A stretch of DNA of 39,980 bases from Candidatus Woesearchaeota archaeon CG_4_10_14_0_2_um_filter_33_13 (GTDB taxonomy: Archaea; Nanobdellota; Nanobdellia; Woesearchaeales; GW2011-AR9), in assembly GCA_002792115.1 (NCBI GenBank), contig PFNQ01000023.1:1-39980 (forward strand), in the 5' to 3' direction. How positions within the stretch are numbered: the stretch's first letter is position 1; every line of letters starts with the position of its first letter. The notes below the pieces were generated by a model. It made no database searches, was not told the origin of the DNA, and worked only from the letters and a program-made list of their open reading frames with translations. Positions 23,912-31,881 of this stretch are shown one piece after another. The position numbers and the translations under genes were made by a program.

Positions 23912-24412
23912 CTATTTACTCACTAAATCAATCTCTTGCTGATCTTCAACCTTAGCATCAACAGCACTAATCTTAAGATTAAGGAATCTTAACCTTTTAC
24001 TAATAAAAGTAAAATTCCAGAGATTTTTCCCGTTATATTTTTGTAGAATTACAAACCCGTCACCAATTTGTTCACTTGGAAAACGTTGAGGAAACTCTTC
24101 TTTAAATATTTCTAAAGCCTGATCAAAATTAATCTTAACATCCCCCAATTTTAACTCTTCAACAACAGCATCTTCTTTCTTAAAAACATCATCGGCTGGT
24201 TTAATGACAAAACCATCTGTTAAATAAACAAAAACAGTCATCTTACCATCTTTAGAATCATAAAACCCGGTCTCAAATTCTGAATTAAGGACAAAATCTG
24301 ACCCCAATGGAGAAAAAAAATGTGAAAGAAAACTATCGTTGTGATCTTGTTTCCACTGTTTAAATAATTCCTCTTGTAAAAGTGCAGAATAAAGCTCTTG
24401 TGGAGATTTCAT
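23912..24412 (-). CDS. Hypothetical protein coupled to transcription factor S
   Basis: This 166-residue soluble protein starts MKSPQELYSALLQEELFKQW. The C-terminal ~85 residues (FDQALEIFKEEFPQRFPSEQ, then ILQKYNGKNLWNFTFISK) look like one PepSY-type alpha/beta unit. I do not recognise a function. The ATG at 24412 overlaps the TAA stop of the TFS gene by one base (TAATG), which fixes the start against the in-frame alternative at 24430 and implies coupled translation with transcription factor S. Confidence 0.65.
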   Translation of the reverse strand: MKSPQELYSALLQEELFKQWKQDHNDSFLSHFFSPLGSDFVLNSEFETGFYDSKDGKMTVFVYLTDGFVIKPADDVFKKEDAVVEELKLGDVKINFDQALEIFKEEFPQRFPSEQIGDGFVILQKYNGKNLWNFTFISKRLRFLNLKISAVDAKVEDQQEIDLVSK

Positions 24413-24729
24413 TACGCATATTCTCTCCAAGTATAGCTACATTTTGTACATCTAAAAAATCTAGTTTCCGGTTCGTCTGCTCCCCTAGTCTGTTGAGTCC
24501 AGTAATAAGCTACCCCGTTTCCACATTTCTCACATTTAACTTTAATCTTAGGATTTATTTCAGTCTGTTCAACAACTTCTATTCTTTTTACATTCTTAAC
24601 TGTTTCCTTTAATTCTGTAGAAATTTCTTCTCCTTCTGGGGTCTTTGTATAACCACAACTACAATAAAGAACTTTCTTACCAGCCTTTAATTTTGGTCTT
24701 AATATTGATCCACATTTTGCACAAAACAT
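24412..24729 (-). CDS. tfs: Transcription factor S (TFS), archaeal TFIIS-like
   Basis: This 105-residue protein has the two expected zinc ribbons. The N-terminal ribbon is CAKCG...YCSCGY. The C-terminal TFIIS-type ribbon is CEKCGNG...RFFRCTKCSYTW, carrying the acidic hairpin tip GADEPETRF whose Asp-Glu stimulates transcript cleavage by RNA polymerase. The usual RSADEPET is RGADEPET here. TFS rescues backtracked archaeal RNA polymerase. A GGTGAGG ribosome-binding site precedes the ATG by four bases and a TATTTAAATAC TATA box stands about 45 bases upstream, so this mRNA has a short leader. It is co-transcribed with 23912-24412. Confidence 0.92.
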   Translation of the reverse strand: MFCAKCGSILRPKLKAGKKVLYCSCGYTKTPEGEEISTELKETVKNVKRIEVVEQTEINPKIKVKCEKCGNGVAYYWTQQTRGADEPETRFFRCTKCSYTWREYA

Positions 24730-24846
24730 ATTTCCTCACCTTGTTAGCTTTAAAGCGTTTAACTTTAATGTATTTAAATAATTTGCCTATTTGCAGTTAA
24801 TACTTAGGCTAAACATTTTTAAAGCAAAGCAGATTCACAAAAAGGT

Positions 24847-26667
24847 ATGAATTACACAGAAATCGGCTTAAAATGCGGAATTGAGATTCACCAACAGTTA
24901 GAAGGGAAGAAACTATTCTGTAATTGCCCAACAAAGTTAAGAGATGATGAACCACATTTTACAATTAAACGTAAATTAAGAGCTGTTGCTGGAGAGCATG
25001 GTGAGATTGATGTTGCTGCCAAGCAAGAACAACTCAAAGATAAGACTTTTCTTTACCAAGGATATTTTGATAGCACCTGTCTTGTAGAGACAGACAGCGA
25101 ACCACCGCATGAAATTAGCAGTGAAGCGCTTTATACCGCATTACAATTCTGCAAGATGGTTAAGGCAAGAGTTTCGCCAATAGTACAAGTAATGCGTAAG
25201 ACGGTAGTTGATGGGTCTAACACCAGTGGATTTCAAAGAACTGCTTTACTCTCTCGTGGCGGAGAGTTAGACACGAGTGAAGGAAAAGTTAGAATTGAAA
25301 ATATTTCTTTAGAAGAAGATTCATGTAAGAACATTTCAGAAAGCCAAAATGAAAAGGTTTATCGTTTAGATCGCTTAGGAATACCTTTAATAGAAATTGG
25401 AACAGCCCCAGACATAAAAACTCCTGAACAATGTCAAGAAACTGCTAAGAAAATTGGGTTACTACTGAGATCCTTACCGGGAGTAAAAAGAGGTCTTGGA
25501 ACAATTAGACAAGATGTTAATGTTTCCGTTAGAGAAGGAGAAAGAATTGAAATTAAGGGAGCACAAGACCTAAAGATGATTCCAACGTTGGTAGAATTAG
25601 AAATTAAAAGACAATTAGAACTGGTTAAGATTAGTAAAGAATTAAATGGGAAAAAGTTAAATCCAATACAAATTCATGATTTAACTAAATTACTGAATGA
25701 ATCCACATCAAAAATAATTAAAAATACTACTGACAAAAATGGAAAGATTTTAGCAATAAAATTGAACGATTTTGCGGGATTGGTAGGAAGAGAATTACAA
25801 CCAAATTATCGGGTTGGAAGTGAATTTTCCGGAAGGGCTAAAGCAGCAGCAGGAGTTGGAGGAATATTCCATTCTGATGAGCTGCCAAATTATGGAATCA
25901 CCGCAGAAGAAGTTGCCTTAATTTCTAAAGAGTTAAAGTGCAAAGAGAAAGATGCTTTTATTTTAGTTGCAGATAAAGAAGTCAAGGCACAGGTAGCTTT
26001 AAATGCTGTCCATCATAGAGCCACTGAATTGTTTTATGGAGTGATCAGAGAAGTACGTAAAGCTAACCCAGATGGCACAACTTCTTTTATGCGTTTGATT
26101 TCTGGTGCTGATAGAATGTATCCAGAAACAGATGTTCCTTTAATCCGTCCAGATTTAAGCATAGTTAAGGTTCCCGAGACTTTAGAAGAGAAAATTAAAA
26201 GATATCAAAAATCATTAAAGTTAAGTGCAGACTTGGCTAATTTTATTGCTAAATCTGACAAGATGGTTTTGTTTGAAGAACTAGTAAAAAAACATCCAAA
26301 AATAAAAACAGCATTTATTGCTGAAACCCTTATCTCTACCACCTTAGACATCAAAAGAAAATATGAATTAGACCCTGAAAAGTTAACAGAAGATAATTTT
26401 AGACAATTATTCCAATATCTTGACGAAGAAAAAATTCACAAGGACATTATAATTGACGTGATGATTGATATGATCAAAGGAAAATTTGATTTAAAGAATT
26501 ATGCAACTATCTCTACAGAAGAATTACATGCTAAGATCAAAGAAGTTGTTGAAAAAAATAAAGGTGCTTCACAAGGTGCATTGATGGGCTTATGTATGAA
26601 AGCATTAGCTGGAAAAGCATCTGGACAGTTTATCGCTGAAGAGTTAAAGAGAATATTAGAGAAATAA
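24847..26667 (+). CDS. gatE: Glu-tRNA(Gln) amidotransferase subunit E
   Basis: This 606-residue protein has the full GatE length. It begins YTEIGLKCGIEIHQQLEGKK, and has the zinc-site-type CNCP early on, the GatB/E core with ETDSEPPHEI and the KTVVDGSNTSGFQRT motif. An AspRS-like insertion (about 270-400) and the GatB/YqeY C-terminal tail ending KGASQGALMGLCMKALAGKA follow. With GatD it amidates Glu-tRNA(Gln) to Gln-tRNA(Gln). GatDE is archaea-specific, so this gene is strong evidence for the domain of the host. GatD is not in the window. A TATA-like ACATTTTTAAAGC lies about 25 bases upstream. Confidence 0.96.
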   Translation: MNYTEIGLKCGIEIHQQLEGKKLFCNCPTKLRDDEPHFTIKRKLRAVAGEHGEIDVAAKQEQLKDKTFLYQGYFDSTCLVETDSEPPHEISSEALYTALQFCKMVKARVSPIVQVMRKTVVDGSNTSGFQRTALLSRGGELDTSEGKVRIENISLEEDSCKNISESQNEKVYRLDRLGIPLIEIGTAPDIKTPEQCQETAKKIGLLLRSLPGVKRGLGTIRQDVNVSVREGERIEIKGAQDLKMIPTLVELEIKRQLELVKISKELNGKKLNPIQIHDLTKLLNESTSKIIKNTTDKNGKILAIKLNDFAGLVGRELQPNYRVGSEFSGRAKAAAGVGGIFHSDELPNYGITAEEVALISKELKCKEKDAFILVADKEVKAQVALNAVHHRATELFYGVIREVRKANPDGTTSFMRLISGADRMYPETDVPLIRPDLSIVKVPETLEEKIKRYQKSLKLSADLANFIAKSDKMVLFEELVKKHPKIKTAFIAETLISTTLDIKRKYELDPEKLTEDNFRQLFQYLDEEKIHKDIIIDVMIDMIKGKFDLKNYATISTEELHAKIKEVVEKNKGASQGALMGLCMKALAGKASGQFIAEELKRILEK

Positions 26668-26687
26668 AGTATCAAAATGATGTGTAA

Positions 26688-28133
26688 CTAATTTCTAGAG
26701 TCGACAAATGTTTGCATAGCTTCGGGAACCTCACATTCTACGCCCAAACCAACATCTGTACAGACCATATTTGAATCTCCGTAAAATAGTTCATTATAAG
26801 TTCTAATTAATTGTAATGCCTCTATGACCTTGTCAGAGTACCCGCTTCCGGGTGGAAGTCTTCTAGTTCTCATGACCTTAGAGTGTACTTCATTTGCTCC
26901 TTTATTGTACGCTTCAAGGATCCAAGCCAATGGATCTATGTTTTGATATTGAGGATGTTGTTTACCTTTTGAATCTACACTTAATTGTTCAAATCTATGG
27001 TCAAGATAAGCAAGATATACTCGAGATAAAGTCACATTCAAGTTAGAATCTCCTTTAGCGGCATCCCATAAAGAGGAGAAAACGTCGGTAACATTTTTAG
27101 AATAATATTCTCTTTCCAACTTAGGAAATAATTCTTGTGGAGTTACGGAAGAATAATCTATCCCAAACTTGCTTTCTAAATCTTTAGTTACAAAAGAAAA
27201 ATCTCTTCCCCTAAACTTTTCTAAAGCAGCCAAAGATTGTGCAATCTGTTCTCTAGCAACCCTAACTTCTTTTTGTTCTCTCTTTGTTTTTGGTTCTTTT
27301 TCTAATGAAACAACCAAGGTATTTAGATAATTGTTAACAGCAGAAAGATAACGATTAAATCTACCAAGGTCTTCCCTCAATTGAGAAGTCTCTTCGTCAT
27401 AACCATCAGATTTAATCTGATCATCACATTGTTGGTATCTTTGATTAACAAATCTTTTTGCTTCGATAACACCATTATTTAAAGAAGAAAAATCAGTTAA
27501 GAAACCACCAGTCTGTTCATCAACTAAATCAGCTAAGTAATCTAATTGCTGTTGATTTACATCTCTAAAATTATCATAACGAGTTTTTAGTCCAATGTGT
27601 AAGAGTGAACGTAATACTTCAGTTACAGCAGCAGTACCAATTTGCATCTCACCACAATAACCCCGGTTATTACAAGTACCATTTCCATGAGATTCAACAG
27701 TCATGATAGCTTTTCTAAGATTAGGATCATGCTCTTGTAACGCATAAAGCACAGTACGGTGTTTCTCCGTACACAAATAATCACGAGTTTTTTTAGCAGA
27801 AAGACCGATAACATCAGACATCTGTTGAATAGTGCCTTCTGATAAGATTAAACGATCATCAATAACATCATAAGGGATGTTATTCTCATTTAAGAATTTA
27901 ACAATTGGTAAGGCACTAAAGCTTGGGTTTTGAACAGGAGTGAATTGTGCTGGATTATTAGATGTAACAGCAATCTCTAATGCAGAAGAATGAGTTGTTC
28001 TTGACTCTGCATCGCTCTTACCAGAAAAAGAGTTGTATCCCCATAATAAACCAGCAGCAACAAGAGCTCCAGCTATATAGCGATACCCTGGTTTTGTTAT
28101 GATTCTATCCAATACTCTTTTTGTAAGACCCAT
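26688..28133 (-). CDS. Membrane-anchored lytic transglycosylase-like (SLT/lysozyme fold) protein
   Basis: This 481-residue protein has an N-terminal anchor (residues ~19-33, YIAGALVAAGLLWGY). A goose-lysozyme/SLT-like start follows at AIMTVESHGNGTCNNRGYCG with EMQIG, where Glu147 matches the catalytic Glu and GxxGxMQI the second motif. A long helical insertion (residues ~185-345) separates it from the closing motif WILEAYNKGAN, the AYNAG-like element. Cysteine pairs suggest an extracytoplasmic domain. Such enzymes cleave peptidoglycan, which archaea lack, so a bacterial or host-surface target, or another glycan, must be considered. TATA box TTTTATAAAT lies about 28 bases upstream; leaderless. 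Confidence 0.7.
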   Translation of the reverse strand: MGLTKRVLDRIITKPGYRYIAGALVAAGLLWGYNSFSGKSDAESRTTHSSALEIAVTSNNPAQFTPVQNPSFSALPIVKFLNENNIPYDVIDDRLILSEGTIQQMSDVIGLSAKKTRDYLCTEKHRTVLYALQEHDPNLRKAIMTVESHGNGTCNNRGYCGEMQIGTAAVTEVLRSLLHIGLKTRYDNFRDVNQQQLDYLADLVDEQTGGFLTDFSSLNNGVIEAKRFVNQRYQQCDDQIKSDGYDEETSQLREDLGRFNRYLSAVNNYLNTLVVSLEKEPKTKREQKEVRVAREQIAQSLAALEKFRGRDFSFVTKDLESKFGIDYSSVTPQELFPKLEREYYSKNVTDVFSSLWDAAKGDSNLNVTLSRVYLAYLDHRFEQLSVDSKGKQHPQYQNIDPLAWILEAYNKGANEVHSKVMRTRRLPPGSGYSDKVIEALQLIRTYNELFYGDSNMVCTDVGLGVECEVPEAMQTFVDSRN

Positions 28134-28186
28134 CTTGGTTTAAAAAGTTGAACTCATTTATAAAACTTGCCTTTTTATTGCCACAC

Positions 28187-28216
28187 CATAGTGGTAACAA
28201 CCACAATCTTTATAAA
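28187..28216 (+). promoter_or_regulatory. Promoter with 13-nt upstream element, matching the PRTase operon
   Basis: CATAGTGGTAACA (28187-28199), then TTTATAAA at 28209-28216, lies 30 bases before the ATG at 28239. The elements and spacings are identical to those at 20626-20655. Confidence 0.7.
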
Positions 28217-28238
28217 CGGCTAAGAAAAATTAACAAAA

Positions 28239-28637
28239 ATGAATGAAATATTAGAGACTTTGGCAAAACGCGTTTATGATGAATATAATAGTGGTAGAGC
28301 AAGAAATAAGTTAAGCCCAGAAGCTCTCGCCATTGTGGAAATGGCATGTGGACAAGGTCCAGATGTTTATGCATGTATAGAACTTAAAAACTTAAGACCT
28401 GGTTTAGATTGGGTTGCCGTTGGGTATAGGATAGAGACTAGTGCAGTGAAGGATTATGATTGTCCTAAAAGAACCGTACCGGCATTTCAACGAGTAGATG
28501 GTAAAGTTATCATTGTTGATCCTTTCATCGTAGATTTTGTTCCAGAAGCTAAAGAACGATCTTACGAACTAGATGAAGGGAATTATCCATTAAGGTTTCG
28601 TGGTGAAGCAAGAATTATTCGCGGTGGACTACTTTAG
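28239..28637 (+). CDS. Hypothetical protein sharing a promoter type with the PRTase/SLOG operon
   Basis: This 132-residue soluble protein matches nothing I recognise. It has an N-terminal helix (LETLAKRVYDEYNSG) followed by beta-rich sequence. Features are CGQGPDVYACIELKNL, DYDCPKRTVPAFQRVDGKVI and VDPFIVDFVPEAKERSYELD; two strands flank a conserved-looking VDPFIVDF. Start and promoter are very clear (TATA 30 bases upstream, leaderless). It is divergent from the transglycosylase-like gene, and its promoter has the same 13-nt element as the PRTase/SLOG cassette, suggesting co-regulation. Confidence 0.65.
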   Translation: MNEILETLAKRVYDEYNSGRARNKLSPEALAIVEMACGQGPDVYACIELKNLRPGLDWVAVGYRIETSAVKDYDCPKRTVPAFQRVDGKVIIVDPFIVDFVPEAKERSYELDEGNYPLRFRGEARIIRGGLL

Positions 28638-28707
28638 TTAAGCACTATTAACTACCAATAATTTTATATAATAACCATATTTATGCTTAGAAATTGGAGG
28701 ATTTAAA

Positions 28708-29256
28708 ATGAGTGAAACAATTAAAAAAGGCGATTCAGTAAAAGTAGAATACACTGGAAAATTAAAAGATGGAACTGTTTTTGATAGTTCTGAAGGAAGA
28801 TCACCATTAAGTTTTAAGGTTGGTTCCGGCCAAGTTATTCCTGGATTTGATAATGCTATTGAAGGGATGAAAAAGGACGAATCAAAAACTATTACTTTAT
28901 CAGTTGATGATGCTTATGGACCAATAAGAGCAGAATTAGTGCAGGTTTTTCCTAGAGACAAATTACCTGAAAAACCAGAACCACAAGTTGGTATGATGCT
29001 AGTAATGCAAGCTCCAACAGGACAGCAAATCCCTGCTAAAATTACTAAGGTTGAAGAAGGTAATGTTACGATTGACATCAATCACCCATTAGCTGGAAAA
29101 GAATTAACTTTTGAGTTAAAGGTTGTTGGCGTTAATGAGCCAGGAAGCGAAGACGAAGAAGAATGTTCTGGATGTGGTGATGACGACTGTTCTGATTGTG
29201 ATGACAGTGAAGAAGATTGTGGAGATTGCTCTTCATGCAGCGGTTGTAGTCATTAA
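28708..29256 (+). CDS. FKBP-type peptidyl-prolyl isomerase with Cys-rich metal-binding tail
   Basis: This 182-residue protein is built like SlyD-type archaeal FKBPs. VKVEYTGKLKDGTVFDSS opens the FKBP domain, followed by FKVGSGQVIPGFDNAIEGM. Then comes an IF (insert-in-flap) chaperone insertion (about 75-125), and HPLAGKELTFELKVV closes the domain. The final ~30 residues are a Cys/Asp-rich tail with about nine Cys ending CSGCSH, which should bind metal ions as in bacterial SlyD. It speeds prolyl isomerisation and protects folding proteins. A TTGGAGG Shine-Dalgarno sequence lies just upstream of the ATG, and a TTTATATAATAACC TATA box before it gives a short leader. Confidence 0.93.
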   Translation: MSETIKKGDSVKVEYTGKLKDGTVFDSSEGRSPLSFKVGSGQVIPGFDNAIEGMKKDESKTITLSVDDAYGPIRAELVQVFPRDKLPEKPEPQVGMMLVMQAPTGQQIPAKITKVEEGNVTIDINHPLAGKELTFELKVVGVNEPGSEDEEECSGCGDDDCSDCDDSEEDCGDCSSCSGCSH

Positions 29257-29299
29257 GTAACCAGTAGTTTTTTATATTTATTTTATTTCTCTTTTTCTG

Positions 29300-29779
29300 A
29301 TGATATTGTTTGAAGTGATTAAAGCGTTCTTGAATGAACAAGAAGTCAAATATGAGATTGTTCACCATAAACCAACACCCACCTCCGAGGATTCTGCTAG
29401 AGAAAGAGGCGAATCTATCAAAATTGGTGCTAAAGCACTGCTAATGAAAGCAGATCAATTTCTTTTGGTAGTTATACCAGCAGACAAACGATTAGATTCT
29501 AAAAAGTTAAGAGGTATACTAAAAACAAAAAAGTTACGGTTTTCTACAGAAGATGAGCTCAAAGAAATTACAGGAATGGAAAAGGGGGCCTTACCGCCTT
29601 TTGGCAACTTGCTAGGATTAAGGATGATTGTAGATAAAACCATATTTAACGAGGAATGGATGGCTTTTAATGCGGGTTCTTTAACAGATTCAATCAAAAT
29701 GAAAACGGAAGATTATAAAAGGATATTAACTTCTTTGGAATTACAAGTGGAGGATGTGATTACAGATGTTAAAGTTTAA
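29300..29779 (+). CDS. YbaK/EbsC-family aminoacyl-tRNA editing domain protein
   Basis: This 159-residue protein has the YbaK/ProX editing fold. VKYEIVHHKPTPTSEDSARE opens it, followed by IKIGAKALLMKADQFLLVVI, then ADKRLDSKKLRGIL. GMEKGALPPFGNLLGLRMIVD contains the G-PPFG substrate-pocket signature. Such proteins deacylate mischarged tRNAs (for example Cys-tRNA(Pro) or Ala-tRNA(Pro)); the specificity is not readable here. A leaderless start is supported by TTTTTATATTTATT about 25 bases upstream. The next gene (DUF1461) starts inside its last 14 bases, so it heads a four-gene operon ending with triosephosphate isomerase. Confidence 0.85.
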   Translation: MILFEVIKAFLNEQEVKYEIVHHKPTPTSEDSARERGESIKIGAKALLMKADQFLLVVIPADKRLDSKKLRGILKTKKLRFSTEDELKEITGMEKGALPPFGNLLGLRMIVDKTIFNEEWMAFNAGSLTDSIKMKTEDYKRILTSLELQVEDVITDVKV

Positions 29780-30344
29780 ATTCATAAATCGATTAAAACG
29801 TAATTGGATTTCCATAATATTTGCTCTTTTTTTATTCACATTTTTAATTTTGTTTGCTTACAAAGTTACGTTAGCTACATCCTCTTTATCTAATAATCAA
29901 CAGGAAACAATTGATTATCTAAATTATAACAGAGAAATAAGTCTCAATTATACTTCTGCAGAGATATCTCATCTACAAGATGTTCAGGTTCTAATGAACA
30001 ATGTTGATTACACACTTTACTTATCTTTATTGATCTGCACATTGATATTAACTTTGCAAAGAAGAAAAAAAGAGAAGTTTAGAAGAAGTTTACTTTATGG
30101 GGGAGTTATCACAATAGTCTTTACATTCTTAATTTTAGTTATTTCCTTAATCAGTTTTACTTCTGCATTCAATTTTTTTCATAGAATCTTTTTTCCTCAA
30201 GGTAATTGGTTATTTTCATTTAACTCTTTACTAATTCAAACTTTTTCACTAAAATTTTTCATAGATATCAGTATAAGAATATTCTTAATAACAATTTTTG
30301 GAGGGATAGTTTTTATTATACTAAGTAGGTTAATCAAAAGGTGA
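29766..30344 (+). CDS. DUF1461 integral membrane protein
   Basis: This 192-residue protein has four membrane helices and a large loop between helices 1 and 2 (about 37-75). The end of that loop, HLQDVQVLMNNVDYTLYLSL, and the later motif FFHRIFFPQGNWLFS with LLIQTFSLKFF, are the DUF1461 (TIGR01906) signatures. Function is unknown. It overlaps the YbaK gene by 14 bases and precedes a small membrane protein by seven bases, all on the same strand. Confidence 0.8.
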   Translation: MLKFKFINRLKRNWISIIFALFLFTFLILFAYKVTLATSSLSNNQQETIDYLNYNREISLNYTSAEISHLQDVQVLMNNVDYTLYLSLLICTLILTLQRRKKEKFRRSLLYGGVITIVFTFLILVISLISFTSAFNFFHRIFFPQGNWLFSFNSLLIQTFSLKFFIDISIRIFLITIFGGIVFIILSRLIKR

Positions 30345-30351
30345 GCAAGAA

Positions 30352-30570
30352 ATGATTGTAAAAATTAATGGGATAAAAGCTTGGATGTTTACTTTAATTG
30401 CTGTAGCTATAGTTTTAGGAATATTATTACTAATTTTCAATTTGATATTGTTCTTGCTTCCGATCATTATAATCTTATTTTTAGTAAGTTACTTCTTTAG
30501 AATACTCAACAAACTTAAAAAAGGAAAGAAGTCTGATCATATTGATATAAACTTTAGAATAAAAAAATAA
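30352..30570 (+). CDS. Small two-helix membrane protein
   Basis: This 72-residue protein has two closely packed hydrophobic helices (residues ~11-35 and 36-52) and a basic C-terminal tail (KLKKGKKSDHIDINFRIKK). No family is recognised; the pattern is common for small archaeal membrane proteins. It sits between DUF1461 and tpiA in a tight operon, so its expression is probably tied to both. Confidence 0.55.
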   Translation: MIVKINGIKAWMFTLIAVAIVLGILLLIFNLILFLLPIIIILFLVSYFFRILNKLKKGKKSDHIDINFRIKK

Positions 30571-30588
30571 TTTGAAAAATAGAGAAAT

Positions 30589-31245
30589 ATGAAACCATTA
30601 ATCCTAGTCAATTTAAAATTGTACAAAGAGTCTACAGGAGAAAGAGCTTTAGAGATTGCTAAAAGTATTTCAAAAGTAAATCGAAATAAATATCAAATTA
30701 TTTTAGCACCATCTTTATTAACTATCAAAGAAGTTGCTCAGAAAACTAAAGTAATGGTTTTTTCACAACACACCGATTTTGTAGAATTAGGTGCCCATAC
30801 TGGAAGGGTTTCTGCTGAAGAGTTAAAACAGATCGGTGTTAAAGGAACAATATTAAATCATTCAGAAAGAAAAATCCCTTTAAAATATCTTCAAAAAATC
30901 ATAGAAATCTGCAAAAAAAATAAATTAATGACTGTGGTTTGCGCATCTACTTTGTTTGAAATAAAAAAAATAGCTAAATTTTATCCAGATTACATAGCTT
31001 ACGAACCTAAAAAGTTGATTGGTAGTGAAGTTTCTGTTACGGAAGCCAAACCAGAGATTATAGTTAAAGCAGTAAGTTTGGTTAAAAAAATCAGTAAAAA
31101 AACTAAAGTGTTATGTGGAGCAGGTGTTCATTCTAAAGAGGATTTAGGGCAGGCTTTATTGCTTGGAACGTCAGGAGTATTAATTGCTCATGCTATCGCT
31201 AAAGCCAAAGATCCAAAGAAAGTTTTAGAAGAGATGTTAATGTAA
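30589..31245 (+). CDS. tpiA: Triosephosphate isomerase, archaeal type
   Basis: This 218-residue enzyme is shorter than bacterial/eukaryotic TIM (~250), as is usual in archaea. Catalytic residues are in place: Asn8 and Lys10 (VNLKLY), His91 (LNHSERK) and Glu139 (IAYEPKKLIG). The GTSGVLIAHAI phosphate-binding loop is near the C-terminus. It interconverts dihydroxyacetone phosphate and glyceraldehyde 3-phosphate. The gene lies 18 bases after the small membrane protein at the end of a four-gene operon. With pyruvate kinase it points to at least partial glycolysis. Confidence 0.95.
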   Translation: MKPLILVNLKLYKESTGERALEIAKSISKVNRNKYQIILAPSLLTIKEVAQKTKVMVFSQHTDFVELGAHTGRVSAEELKQIGVKGTILNHSERKIPLKYLQKIIEICKKNKLMTVVCASTLFEIKKIAKFYPDYIAYEPKKLIGSEVSVTEAKPEIIVKAVSLVKKISKKTKVLCGAGVHSKEDLGQALLLGTSGVLIAHAIAKAKDPKKVLEEMLM

Positions 31246-31264
31246 ATTATTAAGGCAGAAGGAT

Positions 31265-31825
31265 TTATTTCACATTAACATAAAATTTCTGAGTATTACC
31301 ATATTGGTTAGCTTGATTACAAGGAAGATTTGAGCAAACTCGAGCATTAAAGATATACTGTCCTACTGAAGCTTCAGGAGGAACATTAACGACAATACTT
31401 TCCTTATGACTTTGTCCTTCTTTAATTATCAAAGTCTCGTCATCGTAAAGAAGCCAGTTCTTAACACCAAAAGTATCTACCTGGTTAGTAATGTCTTTGT
31501 TAAAATCATCAGCAACCTTTTCTAAAGTTATACTTATTAGAAATTCATCACCAACCCCACCAATATTCATTATTCCAATACCAAAAACGTGACTTTCTCC
31601 TCTTTCAATGGTTGCAACATGTAAAGGTAAAGCCACCATCTTACCTTGATCAACTAAAAGTCTTTCCAACTCTGCTTCAGTTCTCGTATCCAACTGGGTT
31701 TTAATGTCTGTAGCACCACCAATAAATTGGTATAATAATGATACTCCTGCACCAAGAATAACTAAAGAAATAATAACTATTACCAAAACGTCCATTGATA
31801 GTCCGATAGCGCCTTTTTTGCTCAT
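31265..31825 (-). CDS. Pilin-like protein with class III signal peptide
   Basis: This 186-residue protein has the N-terminus MSKKGAIGLSMDVLVIVIIS: a short basic leader, a Gly-Ala processing point and a hydrophobic helix, as in archaeal type IV pilins cut by the A24 peptidase. A C-terminal beta-rich domain contains a Cys pair (RVCSNLPCNQ). It resembles 34152-34712 in layout and size. It could be a pilus or archaellum subunit or a cell-surface adhesin. A TATA element shared with the divergent lipoprotein gene lies about 25 bases upstream. The prepilin peptidase is at 34800. Confidence 0.75.
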   Translation of the reverse strand: MSKKGAIGLSMDVLVIVIISLVILGAGVSLLYQFIGGATDIKTQLDTRTEAELERLLVDQGKMVALPLHVATIERGESHVFGIGIMNIGGVGDEFLISITLEKVADDFNKDITNQVDTFGVKNWLLYDDETLIIKEGQSHKESIVVNVPPEASVGQYIFNARVCSNLPCNQANQYGNTQKFYVNVK

Positions 31826-31842
31826 AATTTAATTAAATGAGA

Positions 31843-31857
31843 TAAATTTTATAAAGT
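31843..31857. promoter_or_regulatory. Shared bidirectional TATA element
   Basis: TAAATTTTATAAAGT is the only TATA-like sequence in the 56-base gap between divergent starts at 31825 (-) and 31882 (+). The centre is about 25 bases from the minus ATG and about 31 from the plus ATG, so both genes can use it. Confidence 0.55.
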
Positions 31858-31881
31858 TCTCTTACTATTTGTAAGTTACAC

